Translations under genes and position numbers: made by a program
The notes under the pieces: model-generated
The model's database searches: none
The model's input: the letters and a program-made list of their open reading frames with translations, nothing else
What the model was told of the DNA's origin: nothing
Part shown: piece after piece, positions 16,421-24,853 of the stretch
How the letters are laid out: each line of letters starts with the position of its first letter
Position numbering within the stretch: position 1 is the first letter of the stretch
DNA from: Clostridiales bacterium FE2011
Lineage (GTDB): Bacteria > Bacillota > Clostridia > Christensenellales > Aristaeellaceae
Assembly (NCBI GenBank): GCA_017569305.1
Contig: CP069418.1
Coordinates: 2,604,001-2,668,000 of the forward strand
Direction: 5' to 3'
DNA length: 64,000 nt

Positions 16421-17644
16421 TCAGATTCCTTCGATGTCGCAGATGATCTCGTGCAGCTCGTTGCAGGCTTCTTCCACGGTCTTGCTGCCGGCATACACTT
16501 CGTTCATCAGTTCTTCTTCCTGGCTCTCCCAGAGGCTCTTGTTGGGGGAGAAGGGATACTGCACACCGTAGGAGATCATTTCCGGATAGCAGGCAATGTT
16601 GATGGTGGTGAAGTTATCAGTGAAGTACTTCTCGGTTCCGGCGAAGGCGGGAATCGCGGCCTTCTTTTCAGCCTGCAGCTTGTTGGCTTCTTCGGTGCCA
16701 CAGAACTGGATGAAGTCTTTCACAACTTCGGGATACTTGGTGGAGGCGGCGCCGGCATAGCCCAGACCATTGTAGATGGAGGCGCGGGTCTTGCCCTGGG
16801 GCAGGACGGCCAGGTCGAACTTGTCAGCGAAGAGCTCGTTGTTGGTGTAGGAGCTCATCATCCAGCTGCCGGTGAAGCACATGGCCAGCTTGCCAGCCTG
16901 CATCTGATCATCCACACCCATATCCACGAAGGATTCCTGGCTGGGAGATACCTGATGGACCTTCTGCAGGTCAACCCACCACTGGATGGCTTCCTGGGTG
17001 GCAGCCTGGTCATAACCGGACTTGCCGTCTTCAAAAGCGAAGCCTTCGTTCTGATAGATCAGGTTCAGGTAACCGGACTGACGATCGTTGGGAGCGCCGA
17101 AGCCGTAGATGCCCTTTTCAGGATCGGTCAGCTTCTTCGCGGTTTCCAGCAGGGTGTCCCAGGTCCAGGTGTCATCCGGATAGGCGATGCCGGCGTTGTC
17201 GAAGATTTCCTTATTGTAGACCAGGGCGATGGTGTCGTAGTCCTTCGGGACGGCGTAGTGCACATTGTTGAAGTTGTACAGGGCGGTGACGCCTGCCGGA
17301 TAGGGAGTATAGTCATACTCAAAGTCCAGGGGCAGGAGCTTGTCAGCGGTCACATACTTGAAGAACTGGTTGGAGTGCATCCAGAACACGTCGGGCATTG
17401 CTTCGCCGCTGCCCTGGGCAGACGCTTCCAGCTTGGTCCAGTACTGATCCCAGGGAGTAACCTGGACTTCAACAGTGACGCCGGGATGAGCAGCCATATA
17501 CGCGTCGGCTATAGCTTTCATGCCGGGCTCCTGGTTATTGTCCCAGAAGGCAAAGGTGATGGTGACATTCTCTTCAGCGCCCGCAAAGGAGACAAAGGAG
17601 AAGAGCATGCACAGGGTCAAAAGGATCGCGAACAGCTTACGCAT
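16421..17644 (-). CDS. CUT1 sugar-binding protein (extracellular solute-binding family 1)
   Basis: A 407-residue exported binding protein. ATG 17644 has AAGGAGGT upstream and starts a signal peptide MRKLFAILLTLCMLFSFVSF ending in AGAEE. There is no clear lipobox before the cleavage site, unlike many Gram-positive binding proteins. The mature protein begins with the family pattern ITFAFWDNNQEPGMKAIAD and carries the WTWDTLLETAKKLT and ALVYNKEIFDNAG segments typical of oligosaccharide binders. It is the first gene of the CUT1 operon. The alpha-galactosidase context suggests raffinose-family or melibiose ligands. Confidence 0.9.
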   Translation of the reverse strand: MRKLFAILLTLCMLFSFVSFAGAEENVTITFAFWDNNQEPGMKAIADAYMAAHPGVTVEVQVTPWDQYWTKLEASAQGSGEAMPDVFWMHSNQFFKYVTADKLLPLDFEYDYTPYPAGVTALYNFNNVHYAVPKDYDTIALVYNKEIFDNAGIAYPDDTWTWDTLLETAKKLTDPEKGIYGFGAPNDRQSGYLNLIYQNEGFAFEDGKSGYDQAATQEAIQWWVDLQKVHQVSPSQESFVDMGVDDQMQAGKLAMCFTGSWMMSSYTNNELFADKFDLAVLPQGKTRASIYNGLGYAGAASTKYPEVVKDFIQFCGTEEANKLQAEKKAAIPAFAGTEKYFTDNFTTINIACYPEMISYGVQYPFSPNKSLWESQEEELMNEVYAGSKTVEEACNELHEIICDIEGI

Positions 17645-17820
17645 CAAAGGGTACCTCCTTATGGATGATATTTGTTGACTAAACCATAGCACAAGGCTGA
17701 GGGAAGAAAAAAGTACTATTCATAACACACATTTATACAATTCTCACATGACTTTGCGAAAAAATGTTTAGAAAGGGATAAAACACGCCAATATAGGCAT
17801 AAATTGTACGTATTTATTAA

Positions 17821-17834
17821 CGGAAACGATTCGC
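17821..17834. promoter_or_regulatory. LacI-type operator, class A (second copy)
   Basis: CGGAAACGATTCGC matches 12 of 14 positions of the palindrome at 9397-9410 and keeps the whole GAAACGATTCGC core. It lies between the CUT1 importer operon and the araC-araC-GH4 operon. Confidence 0.55.
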
Positions 17835-17872
17835 TTGCGAGAATAGTGCAAATAGAATGATCGTTTTAGTCC

Positions 17873-17900
17873 TTGTTTCCGGTCGGGCATGGATTATAAT
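17873..17900 (+). promoter_or_regulatory. promoter of the araC-araC-GH4 operon
   Basis: TTGTTT (17873-17878) and a perfect TATAAT (17895-17900) are spaced 16 bases, about 70 bases before the first araC start. Confidence 0.65.
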
Positions 17901-17972
17901 GATGAATATCAGTATGGATTGATATGCAGAGAATGGAAGACTTGAAAAATAAAAGGAACGGAGGGACGCGGC

Positions 17973-18896
17973 ATGCAGGAAATGACGTATGGTGTGCTTC
18001 AGCGGACGCCGTCCCTTGTGTCCCTTTCCACTATTGCCATGGCAACGGACTTCCAATATGAATGTCCGTCCGGAATGTACAGCCTGCTGTGCGCTGTGAC
18101 CGGAAGCTGCACCCTGATTGCCGCAGACCGGAAAATCCGCCTGGTAGGATCCAGGATGGCCTTCCTTTCCGGAAGCCTGTGTTATCAGATGAAGGATGCT
18201 TCCCCGGACCTGTCCGTGACGCGGCTGGACTTTTCCACCGGCAGCGGCGGAAACTGCGGCTACGGGCTGAACCAGCTGGAGCGCGTATATCCCCGCGTCA
18301 GGAACCTGATGGAAGGACACGGAATCTGCGTGGAATTTGAGGATTCCCGTACGGTGGTGCTTTCCTCCCTGAGGAATATGCTGAGTTTTTCCTCTTTTCC
18401 GCCGGAACAGCGGGACCTGCAGACGACGCTGACCCTGTGCGCAATCCTGGCCGGCATATCCGCCGCACTGGATGAGGAAAGCTCACGCGGGCGGAACTAC
18501 AGCCCGCGGATCCGCAAAGTACTGGAATATATTGAAGAGAACTATATGTTCTGTATTTCCACAGAGGATATAGCCGAGGTTGCGGGGGTTCATGTGGGAC
18601 ACCTGCACCGCATATTCCCGGATGAGACGGGAATGCGGATCGGGGAATACCTGACGCATCTGCGGATTGAAAAGGCAAAGAGCCTGCTGATGCATACCGA
18701 TATTCCCAACTCTTCCATCGCCACCCGGATCGGGATCAGCTCCCAGCAGTATTTCTGCCGGATGTTCAAAAAGGAAACCGGCATGTCTCCCCAGGAATAC
18801 CGGAAGTCCTACGCGCTGACCTGTCACTATGATCCGGCATTCTATCCCGCGCCGATCAACGGGTCTGATCCGGAAACGGGAGGTGAAGAGGCATGA
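17973..18896 (+). CDS. AraC-family transcriptional regulator (first of a pair)
   Basis: A 307-residue regulator. Residues ~1-165 form a divergent ligand-binding/dimerisation half. Residues ~175-285 form the AraC double helix-turn-helix, with STEDIAEVAGVHVGHLHRIF as the first HTH and SSIATRIGISSQQYFCRMFK, then GMSPQEYRKSY, as the second. GGAGGG precedes the ATG. Its TGA overlaps the ATG of a second AraC gene (ATGA), so the two proteins are made in a coupled manner. It presumably activates the divergent CUT1 importer or the downstream GH4 gene. Confidence 0.9.
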   Translation: MQEMTYGVLQRTPSLVSLSTIAMATDFQYECPSGMYSLLCAVTGSCTLIAADRKIRLVGSRMAFLSGSLCYQMKDASPDLSVTRLDFSTGSGGNCGYGLNQLERVYPRVRNLMEGHGICVEFEDSRTVVLSSLRNMLSFSSFPPEQRDLQTTLTLCAILAGISAALDEESSRGRNYSPRIRKVLEYIEENYMFCISTEDIAEVAGVHVGHLHRIFPDETGMRIGEYLTHLRIEKAKSLLMHTDIPNSSIATRIGISSQQYFCRMFKKETGMSPQEYRKSYALTCHYDPAFYPAPINGSDPETGGEEA

Positions 18897-19828
18897 ATTC
18901 CATCTATGACGCCGAGAACCTCCAGAACGGATTTGTGCCCGTGGTTTACGGCTATTATGACCGGGCAAACATGATGGAATCCACCCCGGAGGTGATCAAC
19001 CACAGCCACTCCCTGTGCGAGATCATGTACGTCAACGAAGGCACCATGAGCATCGAAACAGAGAGCAACGGGTTCAACCAGGTGAGCTGCAACCAGTTTA
19101 TCCTGATCGACGCAGGGATACGCCACTGGGACCTGCGGTTCAACAAAGGGCTGTGCAGCATGATGAACATCGAGTTCCAGTATGAGGAAGGGACGGGGCT
19201 TGCCCCGGACCTGGCCAGCCTGCTGAAAGCGGACGGCAAAATGCGGGAGATGTTTGAGCAGCAGCCCCGGGTGCTGACGCTGAGCGACCGGAACGGGGTT
19301 GTGCATCAGCTGATGAAGACCATCGTTCCGCTGGCGGACAGTGCCAACGAGCAGGGCAGGCATCTGTGCTCCCTGCTGTGTACGCAGGTGATGCTGGAAG
19401 TGGCCCGGCTCCGCGGAATGAACCAGTCCCGGGAATCTGTCGGGAACCATTATATTTCAGAGGCCCTGGACATCCTGAACAACAACTATGCAGAACCGCT
19501 GACAGCGTCCTCGGTGGCGGAGGAACTGCATATCCATCCATCCTACCTGCACCGGCTGTTCCGCGAGTACACCAGCCGGACCATGAAGGACCACCTGCAG
19601 CGGATCAGGATCCAGCACGCCCAGGAAATGCTGATTGAAACCCGGAAGAGCATGCTGGAGATTGCCTGCGAGGTGGGATTCAGCAATACACAGCAATTCC
19701 AGCAGCTGTTCAGGCGGCTTACGGGGATGCGTCCCCTGGAGTACCGTAAACTGAACCAGAAGGAATATGAACGGCCGCCCAAAAGCGCCGGAGATAATAC
19801 ACAGACAGAGGAGGATACATATGCCTAA
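18893..19828 (+). CDS. AraC-family transcriptional regulator (second of a pair)
   Basis: A 311-residue regulator. The N-terminal cupin half is recognisable from NHSHSLCEIMYVNEG and DAGIRHWDL, the usual sugar-sensing fold. The C-terminal DNA-binding half has LTASSVAEELHIHPSYLHRL and, as the second HTH, MLEIACEVGFSNTQQFQQLF, then GMRPLEYRK. It overlaps the preceding araC by four bases and its own stop overlaps the GH4 start by eight bases, so all three genes are one tight operon. It most likely senses an alpha-galactoside or its product. Confidence 0.92.
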   Translation: MNSIYDAENLQNGFVPVVYGYYDRANMMESTPEVINHSHSLCEIMYVNEGTMSIETESNGFNQVSCNQFILIDAGIRHWDLRFNKGLCSMMNIEFQYEEGTGLAPDLASLLKADGKMREMFEQQPRVLTLSDRNGVVHQLMKTIVPLADSANEQGRHLCSLLCTQVMLEVARLRGMNQSRESVGNHYISEALDILNNNYAEPLTASSVAEELHIHPSYLHRLFREYTSRTMKDHLQRIRIQHAQEMLIETRKSMLEIACEVGFSNTQQFQQLFRRLTGMRPLEYRKLNQKEYERPPKSAGDNTQTEEDTYA

Positions 19829-21248
19829 GATCACATTCATGGGGGCCGGATCCACGGTCTTTGCCAAGAACGTCCTGGGGGACAGCATGCTGACTCCCGC
19901 CCTGGCGGAGAGTGAGATTGCCCTGTACGACATCGACGCCGTACGGCTGGACGAATCCTACCAGATGCTTCAGGCAATCAACCGCAACAACGGGTCCAAG
20001 GCCCGGATCGAAAAATACCTGGGAACGGAAAACCGCAAGGACGCGCTGCGCGGCGCGAACTATGTGGTAAACGCGATACAGGTAGGCGGCTATGATCCCT
20101 GCACAATCACTGACTTCGAAATTCCGAAGAAATACGGCCTGAAGCAGACGATTGCGGACACGCTGGGCGTCGGCGGCGTTTTCCGGGCGCTGCGTACGAT
20201 TCCGGTGATGCTGGACTTTGCGCGGGATATGGAAGAAGTATGCCCGGATGCCTGGCTGCTGAACTATACGAACCCCATGGCGATGCTGACCGGCGCGATG
20301 CTGACCATGACCCCGATCAAGACCGTGGGCCTGTGCCACAGCGTACAGGTGTGTGCGCCCACGCTGCTGAAGGAACTGGGCATGGAATATGACGACTCCG
20401 TGCAGTGGAAGATCGCGGGAATCAACCACCAGGCCTGGCTGCTGGAAATCACAAAGGGCGGAGTGGATCTTTATCCGGAGATCAAACGCCGGGCGCTTTT
20501 GTATAACCAGGGCAAACTGGACATTGGTTCCTTTGAGGAACGGATCCGTGGCCTGAGCCAGGGCGAAGAGCTGCCTGAGTGGTGGATCGAAGGCATGAAA
20601 GCGGACTACAAGCTCTATCAGGAAAAGGGCCGGCACGGAGATATGGTGCGGCTGGAAATCATGCGCCGCTTCGGATACTACATCACGGAATCCAGCGAGC
20701 ATAATTCCGAATATACTCCCTGGTTCATCAAGGAACGTTATCCGGAACTGATTGAGCGCTTCAACATCCCGCTGGATGAATATCCGCGCCGCTGCATCCA
20801 CCAGATTGAAGACTGGAAAAAGCGGGGACATGAACTGACCCAGAATCCGCTGCTGAGCCATAAGCGCACCCATGAATACGCCAGCTATATCATGGAGGCC
20901 ATGGAGACCGGGATTCCGACCCAGATTGGCGGCAATGTGCTGAACAATGGCCTGATCACCAACCTGCCGCGCAATGCCTGCGTGGAAGTGCCCTGCCTGG
21001 TGGATCGCAACGGTGTACAGCCCACCTACGTGGGAGACCTGCCGGAACAGTGCGCGGCGTTGAACCGGACCAACATCAACGTACAGCTGCTGACGATTGA
21101 AGCGGCCCGCACGCTGAAGAAGGACTATATTTACCAGGCTGTTATGCTGGATCCCCATGCCGGCGCAGAACTGTCCATTGACGATATCGTGGCAATGTGC
21201 GACGAGCTGATCGAAGCGCACGGCGACTGGATGCCTGCCTTCCACTGA
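19821..21248 (+). CDS. melA: alpha-galactosidase, glycoside hydrolase family 4 (MelA type)
   Basis: A 475-residue NAD- and metal-dependent glycosidase. Seen: the Rossmann motif ITFMGAGSTVFAKN at the N-terminus, NYTNPMAM, the metal-ligand Cys in GLCHSVQ and GINHQAW. GH4 enzymes cleave by oxidation and elimination rather than by two carboxylates. Many stretches (IGGYEPCT-like VGGYDPCT, QTIADTLG, LRTIP) agree with MelA rather than with the phospho-glycosidases of GH4. AGGAGG precedes ATG 19821, which lies within the end of the araC gene. It releases D-galactose from melibiose- or raffinose-type sugars in the cytoplasm. Confidence 0.9.
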   Translation: MPKITFMGAGSTVFAKNVLGDSMLTPALAESEIALYDIDAVRLDESYQMLQAINRNNGSKARIEKYLGTENRKDALRGANYVVNAIQVGGYDPCTITDFEIPKKYGLKQTIADTLGVGGVFRALRTIPVMLDFARDMEEVCPDAWLLNYTNPMAMLTGAMLTMTPIKTVGLCHSVQVCAPTLLKELGMEYDDSVQWKIAGINHQAWLLEITKGGVDLYPEIKRRALLYNQGKLDIGSFEERIRGLSQGEELPEWWIEGMKADYKLYQEKGRHGDMVRLEIMRRFGYYITESSEHNSEYTPWFIKERYPELIERFNIPLDEYPRRCIHQIEDWKKRGHELTQNPLLSHKRTHEYASYIMEAMETGIPTQIGGNVLNNGLITNLPRNACVEVPCLVDRNGVQPTYVGDLPEQCAALNRTNINVQLLTIEAARTLKKDYIYQAVMLDPHAGAELSIDDIVAMCDELIEAHGDWMPAFH

Positions 21249-21267
21249 TCAATACTGACAAAGCAAA

Positions 21268-21300
21268 CGCCGCGTTCCCAACCGGGAACGCGGCGCTTTG
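21268..21300. terminator. bidirectional terminator between GH4 and lacI
   Basis: A 12-bp stem (21268-21279 with 21284-21295, CGCCGCGTTCCC type) is flanked by a T-rich tail on the plus side and an A-rich run on the other. Confidence 0.8.
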
Positions 21301-21313
21301 TTCTGTTCAAAAT

Positions 21314-22327
21314 TCAAGGATTCAGGGGCCGGACGGAGGAACCTTCTGTCAGCTCTGTGGTCAGTGTGACGATGCGGGGAGAATAGCTTTCACGGTTTGA
21401 AAGCATATCCAGCATCAGGTTGGCGCATTCCCGGCCGATGCCCAGCTGGGGTTGGCGGATCAGGGTCAGGTCCGGGAAGATGCCGCCGAAGAGCTCCAGT
21501 TTATCGAAGCCGATGACGGAAAGATCCTTGGGAACTTCAATTCCGTTCTGCTGCAGGGCAAGCATGCCGCCGAGGGTCATTTCAAAGTTGGTGATGAACA
21601 GGGCTGTGGGCGGATCATCCAGCTTCACCAGCTCCTGAACCGCCTGGTAGCCGCCGTCCATGGTATAGTCGCCATAACGGATATACCGGTCGTCCGGGGT
21701 GATACCGGCGTCCCGCAGGGCGCTCAGGTAACCGGTGAGGCGGGAGTCGGTGGTATAGAGGTGCTGGCTGCCCAGAACGAGGCCGATTTTCCGGTGCCCC
21801 AGGTCCAGGAGCTTGTGGACGGCCTGGCCGGAGGCATATACGTTGTCGATGATAACGGCGCTGACGCGGCTGCGAAGGGAATTGATCAGCCGGTCCACCA
21901 GCAGGATGGGGATATTGGCCTCCAGGGCGGCTTTGAGATGATCACCGGTGGCGTCGGTTGCCATGTTGATCAGCCCGTCCACCCGGCGGTGCATCAGGAA
22001 CTCCACTGCTTCCTTTTCACGTTTCGCATCGCTGCGGCAGTCGCAGACGATGACGGCGTAATCGTGACGACGGAGGATGTCCTCCATGGAGGAGATGATG
22101 GAGGTGATGAAGGCGTTGCTGAGCTCGGGAATGATAACACCGATAACACGGGTTTGCTGCGTTTTCAGGCTGCGGGCCACCTCATTGGGCACATAGTGCA
22201 GCTTTTTGACCGCGGCCTCAATGAGCAGGCGGTTTTTGTCACGGACGGTTCCGCCGTTGAAATACTTTGAAAGCGTGGCCAGTCCGAGCCCCGTTTCCCG
22301 TGCAAGATCTTTCATTGTTGCTGCCAT
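21314..22327 (-). CDS. LacI-family transcriptional repressor
   Basis: A 337-residue repressor. The N-terminal helix-turn-helix is MKDLARETGLGLATLSKYFN with the hinge helix NEVARSLKTQQT, and a periplasmic-binding-like sensor domain follows (VIGVIIPELSNAFITSII, LLVDRLINS, VIGFDKLELF). ATG 22327 has GGAGG eight bases upstream. It lies convergent to the alpha-galactosidase and downstream of the GH31 gene. A GAAACGTTTC palindrome just upstream of its own promoter suggests autoregulation and makes it a candidate for binding the related class B sites in this window. Confidence 0.92.
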   Translation of the reverse strand: MAATMKDLARETGLGLATLSKYFNGGTVRDKNRLLIEAAVKKLHYVPNEVARSLKTQQTRVIGVIIPELSNAFITSIISSMEDILRRHDYAVIVCDCRSDAKREKEAVEFLMHRRVDGLINMATDATGDHLKAALEANIPILLVDRLINSLRSRVSAVIIDNVYASGQAVHKLLDLGHRKIGLVLGSQHLYTTDSRLTGYLSALRDAGITPDDRYIRYGDYTMDGGYQAVQELVKLDDPPTALFITNFEMTLGGMLALQQNGIEVPKDLSVIGFDKLELFGGIFPDLTLIRQPQLGIGRECANLMLDMLSNRESYSPRIVTLTTELTEGSSVRPLNP

Positions 22328-22382
22328 GAGAAAACCCTCCGTGCCTTATGCGATCGGGTGCATAAGCGTTAACTTTACAGGT

Positions 22383-22411
22383 ATTGTAACATCATGACAA
22401 AAGGAATGCAA
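22383..22411 (-). promoter_or_regulatory. promoter of the lacI gene
   Basis: On the minus strand TTGCAT (22406-22411) and TACAAT (22383-22388) are spaced 17 bases, about 55 bases before the ATG. Confidence 0.7.
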
Positions 22412-22413
22412 AC

Positions 22414-22443
22414 GAAACGTTTCAAGGCTTGAAAAGCTTTCAA
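22414..22443. promoter_or_regulatory. class B LacI-type operator and adjacent near-palindrome
   Basis: GAAACGTTTC (22414-22423) is a perfect palindrome centred on CG, directly before the lacI -35 box. TTGAAA-AGC-TTTCAA follows at 22429-22443. Related class B sites are at 24657-24666, 24814-24825 and 33919-33928. Confidence 0.6.
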
Positions 22444-22462
22444 TGAAAGGGAAAGACGGTTT

Positions 22463-24640
22463 TCAGAATGCGATTTTCAGCGGAATACCTGTATATTTTA
22501 TGTTTTTCAGTTCGGTTTGCCCGTCCGGACAGATCAGTGTAATCCGGAAAACGGCATCCACAGGCAGGGTGCCTTCCGCCTGATCCAGGGAAATAATCCG
22601 GTGCTTTTCATCCCAGTGCATGGGAATCCGCAGGAACGCGCCCTGCAGGTAATCCATGCCGTCTCCGCTGTCATCATAAAGTATGAAATCGCCGTCAGCA
22701 CCGCTGAAAACAAGCAGTTCTTCAGCGGGAAAGGGCAGATCCGCCGTACTGCAGGCGCCGGAAGCCCAGGGCAGGATACTGCCCGCACGGACAAACACCG
22801 GGAAACGGTTCAGCGGCGTATCCAGCTTCAGCGTGTTGCCTGCAGCATAATAAGCCCTGGTAAACAGATCGTACCAGCCGCCTTCCGGCAGGGTGACGGC
22901 GGTTTCACTGCCTCCGTCAGCCAGGGGACGGGTGACCGGTTTAACCAGGATGGAATCCCCGAGCATATACTGATCTGCCAGCGGCCAAAGCCGCTGATCA
23001 CTGCCAAAGGCTGTGAGCATTGCGCGGATCATCGGAACGCCCGTCCGGCAGCATTGGGCAGCGGCGGAATAAAGGTAAGGCAGGAGACTGTAACGCAGCG
23101 CGATAGTTTCCCGCAGGCAGTAATACTCCTCGCTGTCCTCAGTCCCGAAAGCCCAGGGTTCACGCGGCGTATCGGTTCCATGGGAGCGGAAGACAGGCAG
23201 CATGGCGCCGAACTGGAACCAGCGGATATACAGTTCACGGTAACCGGGATCACTGACGCCGCCGGGATAATCCCCGCGCCAGAACCAGGGATCTTTCCGC
23301 CCGACGAAGAAAGCGCCGATGTCCAGGGTCCACCACGGGATACCGCTGCAGGAAACGCGGACGGCTTCAACAACCTGCTTTTCCAGAACATCCCAACGGG
23401 CAGAGATATCACCGGACCAGAGGATTGCCCCGAGACTGCCGGCATCAAGACTGCCGCTGCGGGACAGGAAAAGAGGACGTTTATGCGGGATGTCCTTCAG
23501 CCAATGCTCCCGGAGCCCCTGAAGATGGCGGGATGCATAGAAGTTCATTTCTTCCGGATCCATCCGCAGGGAGGAATCTTCCGTTATCAGCCGGTACCTG
23601 GTTTCAGGATCCCGTTTTTCTTCCCCGCACCAGTCAGGATCGGTAATCGGCTCGCAGCTGTCGCACCACAGGGCGTCCGTGCCTCCGTCCATCCAGTGAC
23701 GGCGGCACTGCTGCCAGTAGAGCTCCCTGGCTTCAGAAGAAAAGGCGTCATAAATCCGGCTGGCAGGCAGGAACTGACCGGAGGCGGCGAACTCATCGCA
23801 ATCCCGGCCTTTGGCAGCGTTCGGCCATACGGAAACCATCAGGTGAACCTGCATCCGGTGAAGTTCTTCGGTCAGATTCCGGACATCAGGGAAACGGACG
23901 GGATCCGGCGTCTTGTCACCCCAGCAGCCGTCCTGCCAGCTCATCCAGTCCAGGACGATACAATCGAGCCCAAGCTTCCGGCGGCGGAATTCCCGGGAAA
24001 CGGAGAGCAGTTCCTCCGCACTGTGATAGCGCTCTTTGCTCTGAATATACCCGAAGGCCCATTTGGGAAGCATGGCAGGTTTTCCGGCCAGGCAGGAGAG
24101 CTTCCGGAGAACGTCCGCGCAGTCGATGCCCCGGATAACGAGATAGGAGACAACGCGGGCTGCGTCCAGCTCAAAGGAGAAGGAAGAACCATCCCCATGG
24201 TATTTCATGGCGCAGCCGGCTTCGATCAGAAGGCCCCATCCGCTGCTGCTGAGCAGGAAAGGAATGGGAATCTTCATGTTGTGTTCATAAAGGAGTTCTG
24301 ATTTCCGGGCATAGTCAAAGACACCGTCCTCATGTGCGCCCAGACCCGTCAGGACCGGGGAACCGGGAAAAGAGAAACGGAGCATGACAGAACAGCTTTC
24401 ACCGGCCGGCCGGCATTCTCCGGCATCAAAAGAAACGACCTCTCCGTTGGCGGTCTGCTTCACCTCACCGCCGCCGCTTTCCCCGCACAGACGGAATACA
24501 GGACGCGGGGTAAAGACGCAGCCTGTCTGCGTCAGATATATTCCTGTATGATCCCGGAAAGAGACAGGGACAAAAGGATCACCGTCCGCCGGGGTCAGGC
24601 GGATCCGGGTGACGCCGGGAGCAAGATCAGTACGGGTCAT
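22463..24640 (-). CDS. glycoside hydrolase family 31 (alpha-glucosidase/alpha-xylosidase type)
   Basis: A 725-residue retaining glycosidase. The TIM barrel starts near residue 192 (LPKWAFGYIQSKERY). The nucleophile is Asp327 in ALWCDSCEP, and the acid/base is probably Asp411 in ILWSGDISARWD. An N-terminal beta-sandwich (~1-185) and C-terminal beta domains complete the usual architecture. There is no signal peptide, so it acts on imported oligosaccharides. The loop CDSCEPITDPDW differs from the WxDMNEP of classical alpha-glucosidases, so the aglycone or glycone may be unusual. It is 135 bases upstream of lacI on the same strand. Confidence 0.88.
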   Translation of the reverse strand: MTRTDLAPGVTRIRLTPADGDPFVPVSFRDHTGIYLTQTGCVFTPRPVFRLCGESGGGEVKQTANGEVVSFDAGECRPAGESCSVMLRFSFPGSPVLTGLGAHEDGVFDYARKSELLYEHNMKIPIPFLLSSSGWGLLIEAGCAMKYHGDGSSFSFELDAARVVSYLVIRGIDCADVLRKLSCLAGKPAMLPKWAFGYIQSKERYHSAEELLSVSREFRRRKLGLDCIVLDWMSWQDGCWGDKTPDPVRFPDVRNLTEELHRMQVHLMVSVWPNAAKGRDCDEFAASGQFLPASRIYDAFSSEARELYWQQCRRHWMDGGTDALWCDSCEPITDPDWCGEEKRDPETRYRLITEDSSLRMDPEEMNFYASRHLQGLREHWLKDIPHKRPLFLSRSGSLDAGSLGAILWSGDISARWDVLEKQVVEAVRVSCSGIPWWTLDIGAFFVGRKDPWFWRGDYPGGVSDPGYRELYIRWFQFGAMLPVFRSHGTDTPREPWAFGTEDSEEYYCLRETIALRYSLLPYLYSAAAQCCRTGVPMIRAMLTAFGSDQRLWPLADQYMLGDSILVKPVTRPLADGGSETAVTLPEGGWYDLFTRAYYAAGNTLKLDTPLNRFPVFVRAGSILPWASGACSTADLPFPAEELLVFSGADGDFILYDDSGDGMDYLQGAFLRIPMHWDEKHRIISLDQAEGTLPVDAVFRITLICPDGQTELKNIKYTGIPLKIAF

Positions 24641-24656
24641 GGCTGGCTCCTTAACA

Positions 24657-24666
24657 GAAACGTTTT
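24657..24666. promoter_or_regulatory. class B-like half-conserved operator at the GH31 start
   Basis: GAAACGTTTT retains 9 of 10 bases of the lacI palindrome and lies between the GH31 start codon and its upstream AT-rich promoter region (a minus-strand TATAAT lies further upstream). Confidence 0.4.
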
Positions 24667-24771
24667 GCTTAAATGGACAATATTATTATACAGAAAGCGG
24701 AAACAAAAGGGAATACGGAACAGCAGGTTTGTTCAAAGAAAATAAAGCTTTGAAAACACCGGAGGCGCGTG

Positions 24772-24801
24772 TTGACAAAAGGGCACGGTTTTATATATAC
24801 T
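24772..24801 (+). promoter_or_regulatory. promoter of the rhaB-rhaD operon
   Basis: A perfect TTGACA (24772-24777) and TATACT (24796-24801) are spaced 18 bases; TATATA at 24794-24799 is an alternative -10. Confidence 0.7.
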
Positions 24802-24813
24802 GATAATACAAGA

Positions 24814-24825
24814 CGAAACGTTACG
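24814..24825. promoter_or_regulatory. class B LacI-type operator at the rhaB promoter
   Basis: CGAAACGTTACG is a near-palindrome located just after the -10 box, where binding would repress rhaBD. Its GAAACGTTAC core occurs exactly, in inverse orientation, at 33919-33928 before the RbsACB-FucI operon. Confidence 0.6.
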
Positions 24826-24853
24826 GTTAATAGCATTAAAAGACAGAAAAGGA

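Larger units (their letters stand above)
17645..17972. promoter_or_regulatory. divergent control region, CUT1 operon / araC pair
   Basis: This 328-base gap holds no gene. It contains the class A palindrome at 17821-17834 and the rightward promoter at 17873-17900. A candidate leftward promoter consists of TTCGCA and TATAAA spaced 17 bases on the minus strand near 17730-17760. The middle is AT-rich. Confidence 0.5.

Noticed and set aside
19719..21245. 508-codon open frame on the minus strand
   Set aside because: It mirrors the GH4 gene, and its composition is typical of a shadow frame.
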